Of a DNA stretch of 31,679 nucleotides, positions 14,300-23,210 are shown in pieces. A program made the position numbers and the translations under genes. The stretch is from Candidatus Accumulibacter iunctus (GTDB lineage: Bacteria; Pseudomonadota; Gammaproteobacteria; Burkholderiales; Rhodocyclaceae). The notes under the pieces were generated by a model. The model did no database searches. It saw only the letters and a program-made list of their open reading frames with translations, and had not been told where the DNA came from. How positions within the stretch are numbered: the stretch's first letter is position 1; each line of letters opens with the position of its first letter. The stretch spans positions 1 through 31,679 of the forward strand of contig DDUX01000049.1 of the NCBI GenBank assembly GCA_002345025.1, read 5' to 3'.

Positions 14300-16141
14300 C
14301 TACTGCGGCATGCCGTCGTCCCGGGGGCCAGCCGTTTCCTCGAGCTGCTGCAGGGTCCACATGTGCGCGTAAACGCCGGCTGCCTCGAGCAGGTGCTGGT
14401 GTGTTCCGCGCTCGATGATGCGGCCCGAATCCATCACAAGGATCTCGTCGGCATTCATGATCGTCGACAGCCGGTGCGCGATCACCAGCGTCGTGCGGCC
14501 GCGGGCGGCGCTGTCGAGGCTCGCCTGGATCGCCTTTTCGGTCTTCGAGTCGAGAGCGGAGGTCGCTTCGTCGAAGATCAGCACCGGCGGGTTCTTCAGC
14601 AGCGCCCGGGCGATCGCCACACGCTGCTTCTCGCCACCTGAGAGCTTCAGTCCCCGTTCGCCGACGCGCGTCTCATAGCCCAGTGGCAGCTGGTCGATGA
14701 AGGTCGTGAGCTGTGCTGCCGCCGCCGCCGCGAGAACCTCCTCGCGGCTTGCTCGGGGGTTGCCGTACTGGATGTTGTAGTAGATGCTGTCATTGAACAG
14801 CACCGTGTCCTGCGGCACGATGCCGATTGCCGCTCGCAGGCTGGCCTGCGTCAATTGGCGCAGATCCGTGCCATTCATCTGGATGGCACCGCCACCGACA
14901 TCGTAGAAGCGGTAAAGGAGGCGCGCGAGCGTCGACTTTCCCGATCCGGATTCGCCGACGACGGCGACCGTCCGGCCGGCAGGAAGCGAGAAATCGACTC
15001 CGTACAGAATCTGGCGGTTGGCATCATAGGCGAAATCCACGGCGGCAAAGCGGACCGCCACAGCCCTGGCGGCGAGGTTGACGGCATCGGGGGAATCGGC
15101 GACTTCCCGATTCACTGCCAGCAGGTCGAACATGCGCTCGATGTCGGCGAGTGCCTGCCGGATCTCCCGGTAGACGACGCCGAGGAAGTTCAGCGGCATG
15201 TAGAGCTGGATGAGAAAGGCGTTGACCAGGACGAGATCACCGATCGTCATGCTGCCGTCGACGACCCCGCTGGCAGCCCGCCACATCATCGCCGTCACCC
15301 CGAGTGCGATGATCCCCTGTTGCCCAAGGTTCAGCCACGAGAGCGAGACCTGGCTACGCGTCGCAGCGTCTTCCCAGAGTTGCATCTGTTGATCGTAACG
15401 CCTCGCTTCGTAGTCTTCGTTGTTGAAGTACTTGACGGTTTCGTAGTTCAGCAGGCTGTCGATCGCTCGCGTGTTGGCTGCCGAATCGGTTTCGTTGAGG
15501 TTGCGGCGCAGCGTGATTCGCCAGTTGCTGACGGCTACGGTGAAGATCACGTAGGCGCTCAGGGAGGCCACCGTGATCAGGGCCAGAGCGATGTCGTAGC
15601 GAAGCAGCAGGATGGTGAGAACGATGCTGATCTCGACCAGGGTTGGCAGAATCGAGTAGAGCGTATAGCTGATCAGGCTGGAGATCGATCGGCTGCCGCG
15701 CTCGATGTCGCGCGACACGCCACCGGTCTGCCGTTCGAGATGAAAGCGCAGCGACAGTTCGTGCAGGTGGCGGAAGACGTCGAGAGCGATCCGCCGGACG
15801 GCGCGCTGCGTCACGCGCGCAAAGAGGATTTCACGCAACTCGGCGAACAGCGAAGCGGAGAAACGCAAGGCACCATAGAGTAAAAGCAGCAGGGCGGGCA
15901 GGACGAGAAGCTGCTGCTTGCCGCCGAGATCGTCAATCACCTCCTTGAAGACCAGCGGCACGCTGACGTTGGCGACTTTGGCGCCAATCAGGCACGACAA
16001 GGCGAGCAGGACGCGCCACTTGTACTGCCAGAGATAGGGAAGCAGCCTGCGGATGGTCGCTCCGAGGTGGGTATCGGTAGCCGCTGGGCCGTCGCCGGCT
16101 GGGTAGGCTGAAGCAGTGCGGCGCATCGGCAGGCAGCTCAT
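14300..16141 (-). CDS. Atm1-type ABC exporter, fused permease and ATPase
   Basis: The protein (613 aa) is a half-transporter of the Atm1/ABCB7/HMT1 group, which export glutathione-linked or sulfur compounds for Fe-S metabolism or metal detoxification. Six membrane helices span about 40-325. The ATPase has Walker A GESGSGKST (396-404), signature LSGGEKQ (500-506), Walker B with FDEATSALD (523-531) and H-loop His556. The group signature RAIDSLLNYETVKYFNNE is at 225-242. Asn271 and Gln274 (LNLGQ) match glutathione contacts I recall for Novosphingobium Atm1. The start is uncertain: Met6 (16126) is an alternative and neither has a clear ribosome site. MsbA-like lipid export is less likely. Confidence 0.9.
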   Translation of the reverse strand: MSCLPMRRTASAYPAGDGPAATDTHLGATIRRLLPYLWQYKWRVLLALSCLIGAKVANVSVPLVFKEVIDDLGGKQQLLVLPALLLLLYGALRFSASLFAELREILFARVTQRAVRRIALDVFRHLHELSLRFHLERQTGGVSRDIERGSRSISSLISYTLYSILPTLVEISIVLTILLLRYDIALALITVASLSAYVIFTVAVSNWRITLRRNLNETDSAANTRAIDSLLNYETVKYFNNEDYEARRYDQQMQLWEDAATRSQVSLSWLNLGQQGIIALGVTAMMWRAASGVVDGSMTIGDLVLVNAFLIQLYMPLNFLGVVYREIRQALADIERMFDLLAVNREVADSPDAVNLAARAVAVRFAAVDFAYDANRQILYGVDFSLPAGRTVAVVGESGSGKSTLARLLYRFYDVGGGAIQMNGTDLRQLTQASLRAAIGIVPQDTVLFNDSIYYNIQYGNPRASREEVLAAAAAAQLTTFIDQLPLGYETRVGERGLKLSGGEKQRVAIARALLKNPPVLIFDEATSALDSKTEKAIQASLDSAARGRTTLVIAHRLSTIMNADEILVMDSGRIIERGTHQHLLEAAGVYAHMWTLQQLEETAGPRDDGMPQ

Positions 16142-16160
16142 TCGGGTCAGTGACCCCGCC

Positions 16161-16190
16161 AGTATGCCCTGTTGTCGCGTCTGCTCTCAA
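16161..16190 (-). promoter_or_regulatory. Possible promoter of the ABC exporter gene
   Basis: Read on the minus strand, TTGAGA (16185-16190) and CATACT (16161-16166) are separated by 18 bases, a fair sigma70 match. It places the transcript start about 10-15 bases before the annotated start codon, leaving a very short leader. The -35 box lies inside an inverted repeat at 16178-16197. Confidence 0.4.
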
Positions 16191-16197
16191 GCAGACG
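16178..16197. repeat. Inverted repeat over the ABC promoter -35 box
   Basis: CGTCTGCT (16178-16185) and AGCAGACG (16190-16197) form a perfect 8-bp inverted repeat around CTCA. No T-run flanks it on either strand that would make it a convincing terminator. Its location over the proposed -35 box makes an operator for an unknown regulator possible; this is inference. Confidence 0.5.
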
Positions 16198-16218
16198 TCT
16201 TCCTGGCGAAAAAATCGC

Positions 16219-16247
16219 TTGCATTCCCGGCGTTCTCGCCCTAACAT
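16219..16247 (+). promoter_or_regulatory. Promoter of the psrA-fadE operon
   Basis: TTGCAT (16219-16224) and TAACAT (16242-16247) are separated by exactly 17 bases. The transcript would start about 16254, inside the operator palindrome that begins one base after the -10 box. The geometry is the same as at the second fad promoter (23322-23349), which supports both calls. Confidence 0.6.
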
Positions 16248-16248
16248 T

Positions 16249-16264
16249 AAAACGAACGTTTGAA
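16249..16264 (+). promoter_or_regulatory. PsrA-type operator at the psrA promoter
   Basis: AAAACGAACGTTTG (16249-16262) is an imperfect palindrome of the form AAAAC-N4-GTTTG. Fifteen bases, AAACGAACGTTTGAA (16250-16264), are the exact reverse complement of the sequence at 23349-23363 in the second fad promoter. The form matches the (G/C)AAAC-N2-4-GTTT(G/C) box known for Pseudomonas PsrA. It would block RNA polymerase and give autoregulation. Confidence 0.7.
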
Positions 16265-16328
16265 CGAATCCGGCTGCCCCTGGGTGCCGGCGATCTTGCG
16301 CTTGCACTTTTTTGGGGCGACCACGCAG

Positions 16329-17084
16329 ATGTCCGAACAGAAGACCAGCAGTGATACCCGCGACCGGATCCTCGATGTGGCAGAGCGCCTGTTCATGGAG
16401 AACGGCTACGAGGCGACATCGATGCGCATGATCACCGGTGCAGCCGAAGTCAATCTGGCAGCGGTCAACTATCACTTCGGTTCGAAGGAGGCGCTGCTGC
16501 GCGAGGTCTTCCGACGTCGGCTGGGATGGCTCAACGTGAATCGCCTGCAGGCCCTTGATCGGCTCGAGGCACAGGCCGGTGGCGGGCCGCTGAAGCCGTC
16601 GCAGATCCTCGAGGCCTTCTTCGGCACGCTGCTGCGCATGGGTGAGGACAAGGCTCTCGGCGGGATGACCTTCCTGCGGCTGCTTGGCCGCACGCTGACC
16701 GAGCCCGCCGAGTTCATCCGCACTTTCTTCGCCGGCGAGTATGCCGAGGTGATCGACCGCTACAAGCAGGCGCTGTATCGGGCTCTGCCCGACGTGCCGC
16801 AGGCTGAAATCGTCTGGCGCCTGCATTTCATGCTCGGCGCCATGTCCTACGCGATCGCCGGAACCGATGTCCTGCGCGTCGTCACCGGTGTCGAAGTCGG
16901 TGATCTGGCTGGTGAGCGACCGCTCCAGGACGACGACACGGTCCTCGCCAGGCGGCTGGCACAGCGTCTGATGCCGTTCCTGCTTGGCGGCCTGCGGGCG
17001 CCACTGCCGCAGTTCGACGAGCCAGCAAGAATCCAAAAAGAGCTGCCGACCCAGGCGGCCAGAGAAAGCAGACCCGGGATCTAG
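16329..17084 (+). CDS. psrA: TetR-family fatty acid regulator, PsrA-like
   Basis: The protein (251 aa) has an N-terminal TetR helix-turn-helix (about 11-57: RDRILDVAERLFMENGY, then VNLAAVNYHFGSKEALL) and a ligand-binding C-terminal domain. Both the recognition helix region and the later HFMLGAMSYAIAG segment resemble Pseudomonas PsrA, which is released from DNA by long-chain fatty acids or acyl-CoA. I chose ATG 16329 (MSEQKTSSD); an in-frame ATG at 16260 would lie inside the operator and add 23 residues unlike the family. The gene is first in an apparent operon with fadE, 30 bases downstream, and has an operator at its promoter. Ligand and exact orthology are inferred. Confidence 0.85.
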   Translation: MSEQKTSSDTRDRILDVAERLFMENGYEATSMRMITGAAEVNLAAVNYHFGSKEALLREVFRRRLGWLNVNRLQALDRLEAQAGGGPLKPSQILEAFFGTLLRMGEDKALGGMTFLRLLGRTLTEPAEFIRTFFAGEYAEVIDRYKQALYRALPDVPQAEIVWRLHFMLGAMSYAIAGTDVLRVVTGVEVGDLAGERPLQDDDTVLARRLAQRLMPFLLGGLRAPLPQFDEPARIQKELPTQAARESRPGI

Positions 17085-17114
17085 AACCCAAGACCAATCA
17101 CAGGAGAAACAGCC

Positions 17115-19466
17115 ATGATCGCGACGATCATCTGGAGTTCAATCGGTATCACTCTGGCGAGTCTGGCCGTGCTGTTCAGCGTCCGTCCCTTGCGACGGGC
17201 GCTGGTCAGCCGACCGATCTTTCGTACCTACAAGCGGATTTTGCCGCAGATGTCGGAAACCGAGCGCGTCGCGCTCGAGGCCGGCACCGTCTGGTGGGAC
17301 GGTGAACTGTTCCGTGGCGATCCCGACTGGAACAAGCTCCTCGCCTATCCCGTGCCGAAGCTGACGGCAGAAGAGCAGTCATTCATGGACAACGAAGTCG
17401 AGCGGGCCTGCGCGCTGGTCGATGACTGGCAGGTCACCAGCGAACTCTGCGATCTGCCGCCGGAGGCTTGGCAGTACATCAAGGACAAGGGTTTCCTGGG
17501 CATGATCATTCCGAAACGCTACGGTGGTCTCCAGTTCTCGGCCTACGCGCACTCGCAGATCGTCACCAAGCTGTCGACGCGCTGTTCGGCGCTGTCGGTG
17601 TCGGTGATGGTCCCGAACTCGCTCGGCCCCGCCGAGTTGCTGCTGCACTACGGCACCGAAGCGCAGAAGAACCACTATCTGCCCCGTCTGGCGAAGGGAC
17701 AGGAGATTCCCGCTTTCGCGCTGACCAGCCCATGGGCGGGATCCGACGCCGGGTCGATTCCCGATGTCGGGATCGTCTGCAAGGGGATGTGGCAGGGCAA
17801 GGAAGTCCTCGGCATGCGGGTGACCTGGGACAAGCGCTACATCACCCTCGGGCCGGTATGTACCATCCTCGGCCTGGCCTTTCACCTTTACGATCCGGAT
17901 GGCCTGCTCGGTGGCAAGAAGCACGTCGGCATCACCTGTGCGCTGGTGCCGCGCGAGACGCCTGGCGCCGAGATCGGCCGCCGCCATTTCCCGCTCAACG
18001 CGATGTTCATGAACGGGCCGACGCGCGGCAAGGATGTCTTCATGCCTCTGGACTACGTCATCGGCGGTCCGGCGATGGTTGGCCAGGGCTGGCGCATGCT
18101 CATGGAGTGCCTGGCTGCGGGCCGTTCGATCTCGCTGCCATCGTCAAATACCGGCATGGCGCAACTCACCGCGCGCAGCGTCGGTGCCTATGCGCGGGTG
18201 CGCAGCCAGTTCAAGATGGCGATCGGTCGCTTCGAGGGCGTCGAGGAGCCGCTGACGCGGATCGGTGCCTATACCTACATGATGGATGCCGTGCGCAAGA
18301 TGACTGCCGGCGCCATCGACCTCGGCGAGAAGCCTTCCGTGGTTTCGGCGATCGCCAAGTATCACGTCACCGAACGCGCCCGGCAGGTGGTCAACGATGG
18401 CATGGATATCGTCGGTGGCAAGGGCATCTGCCTTGGTCCGTCGAATTTCATCGGCAGGGCCTATCAGCAGATACCGATCGGCATCACGGTCGAGGGTGCA
18501 AACATCCTGACGCGCAGCATGATTCTTTTCGGCCAGGGAGCCATCCGCTGCCATCCCTACGTGCTGAAGGAGATGAAGGCGGCGTTCGACCCCGACGCGC
18601 AACAGGGTCTCCAGGATTTCGACCGCGCGCTCTTCGGTCACGCCGTGTTCACCGCCCGACACGCCTTCAGTGCCCTGCGCAAGGGTCTCACGGGTTCGCA
18701 CTTCGTCTCCGTACCGGCCAACGTCGCACCGGAAACGCGGCGCTACTATCAGCAGCTGACCCGCTTCTCGTCGGCGTTCGCCTTCCTTGCCGACATCTCG
18801 ATGCTGGTCCTCGGCGGCGAACTCAAGCGTCGCGAGAAACTGTCGGCGCGCCTCGGCGACATCCTGTCGATGCTCTATCTGTGCTCGGCGACGCTCAAGC
18901 GCTATGAGTCGGAAGGGCGCCAGCAGGCCGACGCGCCGCTGATGCACTGGGCGATATGGGATGCGATGTACAAGACGCAAATGGCCTTCGACGGTGCCAT
19001 CGCCAACTTCCCGGTGCGCTGGATCGGCCGCCTGCTGTACCGAATGGTGTTCCCGCTCGGCCACCCCTACGACGTTCCGTCTGACCGCATCGGGCATCGG
19101 GTGGCCAAGCTCCTGATCGAACCGTCGGCAGCCCGCGACCGCCTGACCGCCGAAACCTACCTGCCGAAGAGCGAGTCGGAAGCAGTCGGCGCGCTCGAAC
19201 TGGCGCTGCTGGCGACGATCGAGGCCGAACCGATCGAAGCGAAGATTCGCGCGGCGGAGAAGAGCGGGCTGCTGGTGGACAATCCCGATGCCAATGTGCG
19301 CGATCTCGCCCATGCCGCGTTCGCTGCCGGCATCGTGTCGCCGGCCGAGTATGCCGTGCTCAAGAGGCGCAACGAGTTGCGGGACATCGTCATCCGTGTT
19401 GACGACTTCCCGCACGATCTCGGTCGGACGCGGCAGCAGACGCTGCTGCACAAGGCTGCCGCCTGA
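17115..19466 (+). CDS. fadE: Acyl-CoA dehydrogenase, FadE type
   Basis: This FAD enzyme makes trans-2-enoyl-CoA, the first step of beta-oxidation. At 783 aa it belongs to the long FadE group (E. coli 814) rather than the ~380-aa soluble dehydrogenases. A hydrophobic N-terminal segment (about 3-23) suggests inner-membrane attachment. The FAD/substrate motif FALTSPWAGSDAGS is at 201-214. Glu460 in GITVEGANILTR is the likely catalytic base region. A FadE-specific C-terminal extension follows about residue 490. AGGAG (17102-17106) sits eight bases before ATG. It follows psrA at 30 bases and probably shares its transcript. Confidence 0.95.
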   Translation: MIATIIWSSIGITLASLAVLFSVRPLRRALVSRPIFRTYKRILPQMSETERVALEAGTVWWDGELFRGDPDWNKLLAYPVPKLTAEEQSFMDNEVERACALVDDWQVTSELCDLPPEAWQYIKDKGFLGMIIPKRYGGLQFSAYAHSQIVTKLSTRCSALSVSVMVPNSLGPAELLLHYGTEAQKNHYLPRLAKGQEIPAFALTSPWAGSDAGSIPDVGIVCKGMWQGKEVLGMRVTWDKRYITLGPVCTILGLAFHLYDPDGLLGGKKHVGITCALVPRETPGAEIGRRHFPLNAMFMNGPTRGKDVFMPLDYVIGGPAMVGQGWRMLMECLAAGRSISLPSSNTGMAQLTARSVGAYARVRSQFKMAIGRFEGVEEPLTRIGAYTYMMDAVRKMTAGAIDLGEKPSVVSAIAKYHVTERARQVVNDGMDIVGGKGICLGPSNFIGRAYQQIPIGITVEGANILTRSMILFGQGAIRCHPYVLKEMKAAFDPDAQQGLQDFDRALFGHAVFTARHAFSALRKGLTGSHFVSVPANVAPETRRYYQQLTRFSSAFAFLADISMLVLGGELKRREKLSARLGDILSMLYLCSATLKRYESEGRQQADAPLMHWAIWDAMYKTQMAFDGAIANFPVRWIGRLLYRMVFPLGHPYDVPSDRIGHRVAKLLIEPSAARDRLTAETYLPKSESEAVGALELALLATIEAEPIEAKIRAAEKSGLLVDNPDANVRDLAHAAFAAGIVSPAEYAVLKRRNELRDIVIRVDDFPHDLGRTRQQTLLHKAAA

Positions 19467-19482
19467 AACGGCGACTGGCACG

Positions 19483-19523
19483 GCAGCGCGAGCTCAGGAG
19501 CGGGTCTCCTCACGTCGCGCTGC
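19483..19523 (+). promoter_or_regulatory. Large intercistronic hairpin between fadE and fadI
   Basis: GCAGCGCGA (19483-19491) pairs perfectly with TCGCGCTGC (19515-19523); inside, AGGAG (19496-19500) pairs with CTCCT (19506-19510) around CGGGT. There is no T-run, so a terminator is unlikely. The inner AGGAG is Shine-Dalgarno-like but too far from the next start to be used. It may protect or process the mRNA between the two genes; this is inference. Confidence 0.55.
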
Positions 19524-19553
19524 TGGCCGCGGGACTGGAACAGGGAGAAGGAA

Positions 19554-20855
19554 ATGGCATCTGAGCCGGTATATGTCGTCGATGGAGCGCGCACCCCATT
19601 CCTCAAGGGACGCAGCGCCCCGGGTCCGTTCGCTGCCAGCGACCTGGCGGTACAGGCCGGGCGTGCGCTGCTGATCCGCCAGCCCTTCGCCGCTCCGGAT
19701 CTCGACGAAGTGATCCTGGGCTGCGCGAGCCCGTCGGCAGACGAGGTCAATATCGGTCGCGTCGTCGCCTTGCGGCTCGGTTGCGGGCACCAGGTGCCGG
19801 CGTGGACGGTGATGCGCAACTGCGCCAGCGGCATGCAGGCGATCGACTCGGCGATGGCAAACATCCGTAACGGGGTTTCGCAACTGGTGCTTGCCGGTGG
19901 CGTCGACGCGTTGTCGCATGCCCCACTGCTGTACAACGAAGTGATGGTCCGCTGGTTTGCCCAGATGATGCAGGCGAAGAGCATCGGCCAGAAAGTCGGC
20001 ATGTTCACCAGGCTGCGTCCGGCGCAGCTGCTGTCGCCGGTGGTCGGTCTGTTGAAGGGGCTGACCGATCCGGTGGTCGGCCTGCTGATGGGGCAGACGG
20101 CGGAGAACCTGGCCTGGCGCTTCGCGATCACGCGCCAGCAGATGGACGAGTTCAGCGTGCGCAGTCACCAGCGGGCGGTTGCCGCACGCCAGGCGGGCCG
20201 TTTCGGCGAAATCGTGCCGCTGGTCGACGGCAAGGGACGGGTCTATCTCGAGGATGATGGGGTCCGCCCGGACTCGAGCATGGTCGGGCTGGCCAAGCTG
20301 AAGCCGTTCTTCGATCGCCGCTATGGGCGGGTAACCCCCGGCAACAGCTCGCAGATCACCGACGGTGCCGCTTGGCTCATCCTGGCTTCCGAGGCTGCGG
20401 TCGAGAAGTGGCAGCTGCAACCGCTCGGCAGGATCACTGACAGTCAGTGGGCCGGTCTAGACCCGGCACAGATGGGACTGGGCCCGGTGCATGCCGCGAC
20501 GCCGATCCTGCAGCGGCAGCAACTCGCGCTCGACGACGTCGACCTCTGGGAGATCAACGAAGCCTTTGCCGCGCAGGTGCTCGGCTGCTTGGCCGCCTGG
20601 GAGTCGGACGCTTACTGCCGCGAGCAACTCGGCCTCTCAGGTGCACTGGGTTCGCTGGCCAGCGAGCGCCTCAATGGCGACGGCGGTGCCATCGCCATTG
20701 GCCATCCGGTCGGAGCTTCCGGGGCGCGCATCGTCCTCCACCTGCTGCATGCGCTGCGTGCTGCGGGCGCGCGCCGCGGCATCGCGGCGATCTGTATTGG
20801 TGGCGGTCAGGGGGGCGCGATGCTGGTCGAGAGCATGGCAGCAGGTGCCGCATGA
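19554..20855 (+). CDS. fadI: Acyl-CoA thiolase, FadI type
   Basis: The enzyme (433 aa) cleaves 3-ketoacyl-CoA with CoA to release acetyl-CoA. The nucleophile is Cys90 in MRNCASGMQA, followed by NEAFAAQ, His384 in GHPVGASGAR and Cys414 in CIGGGQGG, a full thiolase set. The length and the segment QKVGMFTRLRPAQLLSP resemble E. coli FadI, the partner of FadJ, more than the ~390-aa FadA group. The ribosome site is AGGGAGAAGG at 19542-19551. The next gene encodes a FadJ-type protein, consistent with a two-subunit complex. Confidence 0.92.
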   Translation: MASEPVYVVDGARTPFLKGRSAPGPFAASDLAVQAGRALLIRQPFAAPDLDEVILGCASPSADEVNIGRVVALRLGCGHQVPAWTVMRNCASGMQAIDSAMANIRNGVSQLVLAGGVDALSHAPLLYNEVMVRWFAQMMQAKSIGQKVGMFTRLRPAQLLSPVVGLLKGLTDPVVGLLMGQTAENLAWRFAITRQQMDEFSVRSHQRAVAARQAGRFGEIVPLVDGKGRVYLEDDGVRPDSSMVGLAKLKPFFDRRYGRVTPGNSSQITDGAAWLILASEAAVEKWQLQPLGRITDSQWAGLDPAQMGLGPVHAATPILQRQQLALDDVDLWEINEAFAAQVLGCLAAWESDAYCREQLGLSGALGSLASERLNGDGGAIAIGHPVGASGARIVLHLLHALRAAGARRGIAAICIGGGQGGAMLVESMAAGAA

Positions 20856-20890
20856 AGCTGTTGACGGAAAACGACTATCAAGGAAAGGTC

Positions 20891-22819
20891 ATGAACCCCG
20901 AAACACACAGCTACCGTCACTGGCGGCTCGAAGTCGATGCGCAGGGTCTTGCCTGGGCGACTCTCGACAAGGCGGGCGAATCCACCAATTCACTGTCGAG
21001 CGCGGTCATGGAAGAGCTTGCACGGCTGCTTGACGAGCTCGACCGGCACCCGCCGAAGGGCCTGATCTTCCGCTCCGGCAAGGCCGCGGGCTTCATCGCC
21101 GGCGCTGATATCCAGGAGTTCACCCAGCTCGATACACCGGCGAAAGGCATCGAGCTGGTGGCGCGTGGCTGGCAGCTCTTCAACCGCCTGGCGGCGCTTC
21201 GCTATCCGACCCTGGCGCTGGTGCGTGGACACTGTCTCGGCGGGGGCCTTGAACTCGCGCTCGCCTGCCGTTACCTGCTGGTCGTCGATGAACCATCGAC
21301 GCGCATGGGGCTGCCGGAGGTGATGCTGGGCATCGTTCCGGGCTGGGGCGGCATGCTCCGCCTGCCCGAACGAATCGGCCCACAGGCGGCGCTGGACTTG
21401 ATGCTGACGGGCAAGACGATTGATGCGAAGAAGGCGAAGCGCCTCGGCCTCGCCGACGACTGCGTGCCACCGCGCGTGATGGACGGCGCCGCAGCCATGC
21501 TGGTGCTCGCCGGGCAGCCACGGCGGCGTCCGCCGCTTGGGCAACGTCTGCTCAACGGGCCGCTGAAGAGCGTCGTCGCCAGCGGCGCGAGAAAGCAGGT
21601 CGCCCGGCGTGCTCGCCGCGAGCACTATCCGGCGCCCTACGCGATCATCGACATCTGGGCGCGCCATCGGGGCAACGCGCTGGCGGCGCCACAACTGATC
21701 GACAGCATCGTCCGCTCGCCGACCGCACGCAACTTGGTGCGCGTCTTCTTTCTCCAGGAGCGCCTGAAGAGCTTCGGCAAGGCAAGCACCTTCACGGCCG
21801 GCAGCGTGCATGTCGTCGGCGCAGGCGTCATGGGCGGCGACATCGCCGCGTGGTGCGCCCTGCGCGGGCTGACCGTGACGCTGCAGGATCAGGGGATGGA
21901 GCGGATCGCGCCTGCGTTGCAGCGGGCCTACGCGGCTTGGGGGCAACGCATCAGGGACGCCCGCGAGCTGCGGCGGGTGATGGATCGCCTGATTCCCGAT
22001 CCTGAAGGGCATGGAGCCAGTCGGGCCGACGTCGTCATCGAGGCCATCCACGAAAACCTGGACGCCAAGCACGCACTGCTCGCCGGTCTTGAAGCGCGCA
22101 TGCGGCCGGACGCGGTACTTGCCAGTAACACCTCGAGTCTGCGCATCGAGGATCTGCGGAGCGTGCTGGCGAGGCCGGAGCGCTTGGTCGGCATCCACTT
22201 CTTCAATCCGGTGGCGAAGATGCCGTTGGTCGAAGTCGTCGCCGGTGCCGGAACGGATGCCGAAACGGTCCAGCGAGCGACCGCTTTCGTTCGCCAGATC
22301 GACCGCTTGCCGCTGCCTGTGAAAAGCGCGCCCGGTTTTCTCGTCAACGCGGTTCTCGGCCCCTACATGCTGGAGGCGATGCGCGCCGTCGACGAAGGGA
22401 TCACGCCAGTAACCGTCGACGAGGCGATGCTGGCTTTCGGCATGCCGATGGGGCCGATCGAGCTGGTCGACATGGTCGGCCTTGACGTTGCGCTGGCTGC
22501 CGGCAGGAGCCTTGCCGGCAGCGGGGAGGAGCCGCCGCGCTGCCTGCTCGAGCGCTTCAACGCGGGTCATCTGGGCCGGAAGAGTGGTCGCGGCTTCTAT
22601 GACTACGCCGGTGGCAAGGCGGCCAAAGGTCCGGCGGCTGCGGTGCCGGCCGGACTGGCAGAGCGCCTTGTTCGTCCGCTGCTCGCGAGAACGCAGCAGC
22701 TCGTGGACGAGGGCGTCGTCGCCGACGCCGACCTGGCTGACGCCGGGGTGATCTTCGGCACCGGTTTCGCCCCCTTCACCGGCGGGCCACTCAACTACCT
22801 GCGGAGTCAGGATGCCTGA
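20891..22819 (+). CDS. fadJ: Bifunctional enoyl-CoA hydratase / 3-hydroxyacyl-CoA dehydrogenase, compact FadJ type
   Basis: The protein (642 aa) performs the hydration and NAD-dependent oxidation steps of beta-oxidation. The N-terminal crotonase domain (about 10-200) has GGGLE with Glu121 and GLPE with Glu143, matching E. coli FadB Glu119 and Glu139. The dehydrogenase has GAGVMGG at 310-316 and catalytic His436 in GIHFFNP. It is shorter than FadJ (714) or FadB (729), mostly in the C-terminal part. ATG 20891 has AAGGAAAGG just upstream. ATG 20852, overlapping the fadI stop as ATGA, is in frame and adds 13 residues; it cannot be excluded. Confidence 0.9.
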   Translation: MNPETHSYRHWRLEVDAQGLAWATLDKAGESTNSLSSAVMEELARLLDELDRHPPKGLIFRSGKAAGFIAGADIQEFTQLDTPAKGIELVARGWQLFNRLAALRYPTLALVRGHCLGGGLELALACRYLLVVDEPSTRMGLPEVMLGIVPGWGGMLRLPERIGPQAALDLMLTGKTIDAKKAKRLGLADDCVPPRVMDGAAAMLVLAGQPRRRPPLGQRLLNGPLKSVVASGARKQVARRARREHYPAPYAIIDIWARHRGNALAAPQLIDSIVRSPTARNLVRVFFLQERLKSFGKASTFTAGSVHVVGAGVMGGDIAAWCALRGLTVTLQDQGMERIAPALQRAYAAWGQRIRDARELRRVMDRLIPDPEGHGASRADVVIEAIHENLDAKHALLAGLEARMRPDAVLASNTSSLRIEDLRSVLARPERLVGIHFFNPVAKMPLVEVVAGAGTDAETVQRATAFVRQIDRLPLPVKSAPGFLVNAVLGPYMLEAMRAVDEGITPVTVDEAMLAFGMPMGPIELVDMVGLDVALAAGRSLAGSGEEPPRCLLERFNAGHLGRKSGRGFYDYAGGKAAKGPAAAVPAGLAERLVRPLLARTQQLVDEGVVADADLADAGVIFGTGFAPFTGGPLNYLRSQDA

Positions 22820-23210
22820 AGTCCTGCCCGTCCTGCCCGACAGGCAGCCGATCCTGCGCGTCGTGCCGATGCCTTCCGAAGTGAACCCGCAGGGCGACGT
22901 CTTTGGTGGCTGGATCATGGCACAGGTCGACGTCGCCGGCGCCATCCCGGCGATGCGCCGTGCGCGTGGGCGTGTGACGACGGTGGCGGTGAACTCCTTC
23001 CTTTTCAAGCAGCCGGTGTCGGTCGGTGATGTTGTCAGCTTCTTCGCTGAAGTCGCCAGCACCGGCCGCACCTCGATCACCGTCAGGGTCGAGGTGTACG
23101 CCGAGCGTCACCCGGCGCAGCCGATTACCGTGAAGGTGACCGAAGCAGTGCTGACCTACGTCGCGATCGATCACCATGGGGACAAGCGAGACCTGCCTGT
23201 CCTTCCTTGA
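22812..23210 (+). CDS. yciA: Acyl-CoA thioesterase, YciA-like hotdog protein
   Basis: This 132-aa hotdog-fold protein should hydrolyse acyl-CoA to free acid and CoA. The YciA signature NPQGDVFGGWIMAQVD (25-40) and the GRVTTVAVN segment are present; Asp40 lies on the motif helix near the active site. The start overlaps the end of the fadJ-type gene by eight bases, so it is the last gene of the first fad operon. It may relieve CoA sequestration when beta-oxidation backs up, an inference from context. Its extended N-terminus (MPEVLPVLPD) is unremarkable. Confidence 0.85.
   Translation: MPEVLPVLPDRQPILRVVPMPSEVNPQGDVFGGWIMAQVDVAGAIPAMRRARGRVTTVAVNSFLFKQPVSVGDVVSFFAEVASTGRTSITVRVEVYAERHPAQPITVKVTEAVLTYVAIDHHGDKRDLPVLP

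Noticed and set aside
20990..23080. Open frame of 696 codons on the minus strand
   Set aside because: It is antisense to the FadJ-type gene and thioesterase, has no recognisable domain, and is the usual high-GC shadow of a real gene.
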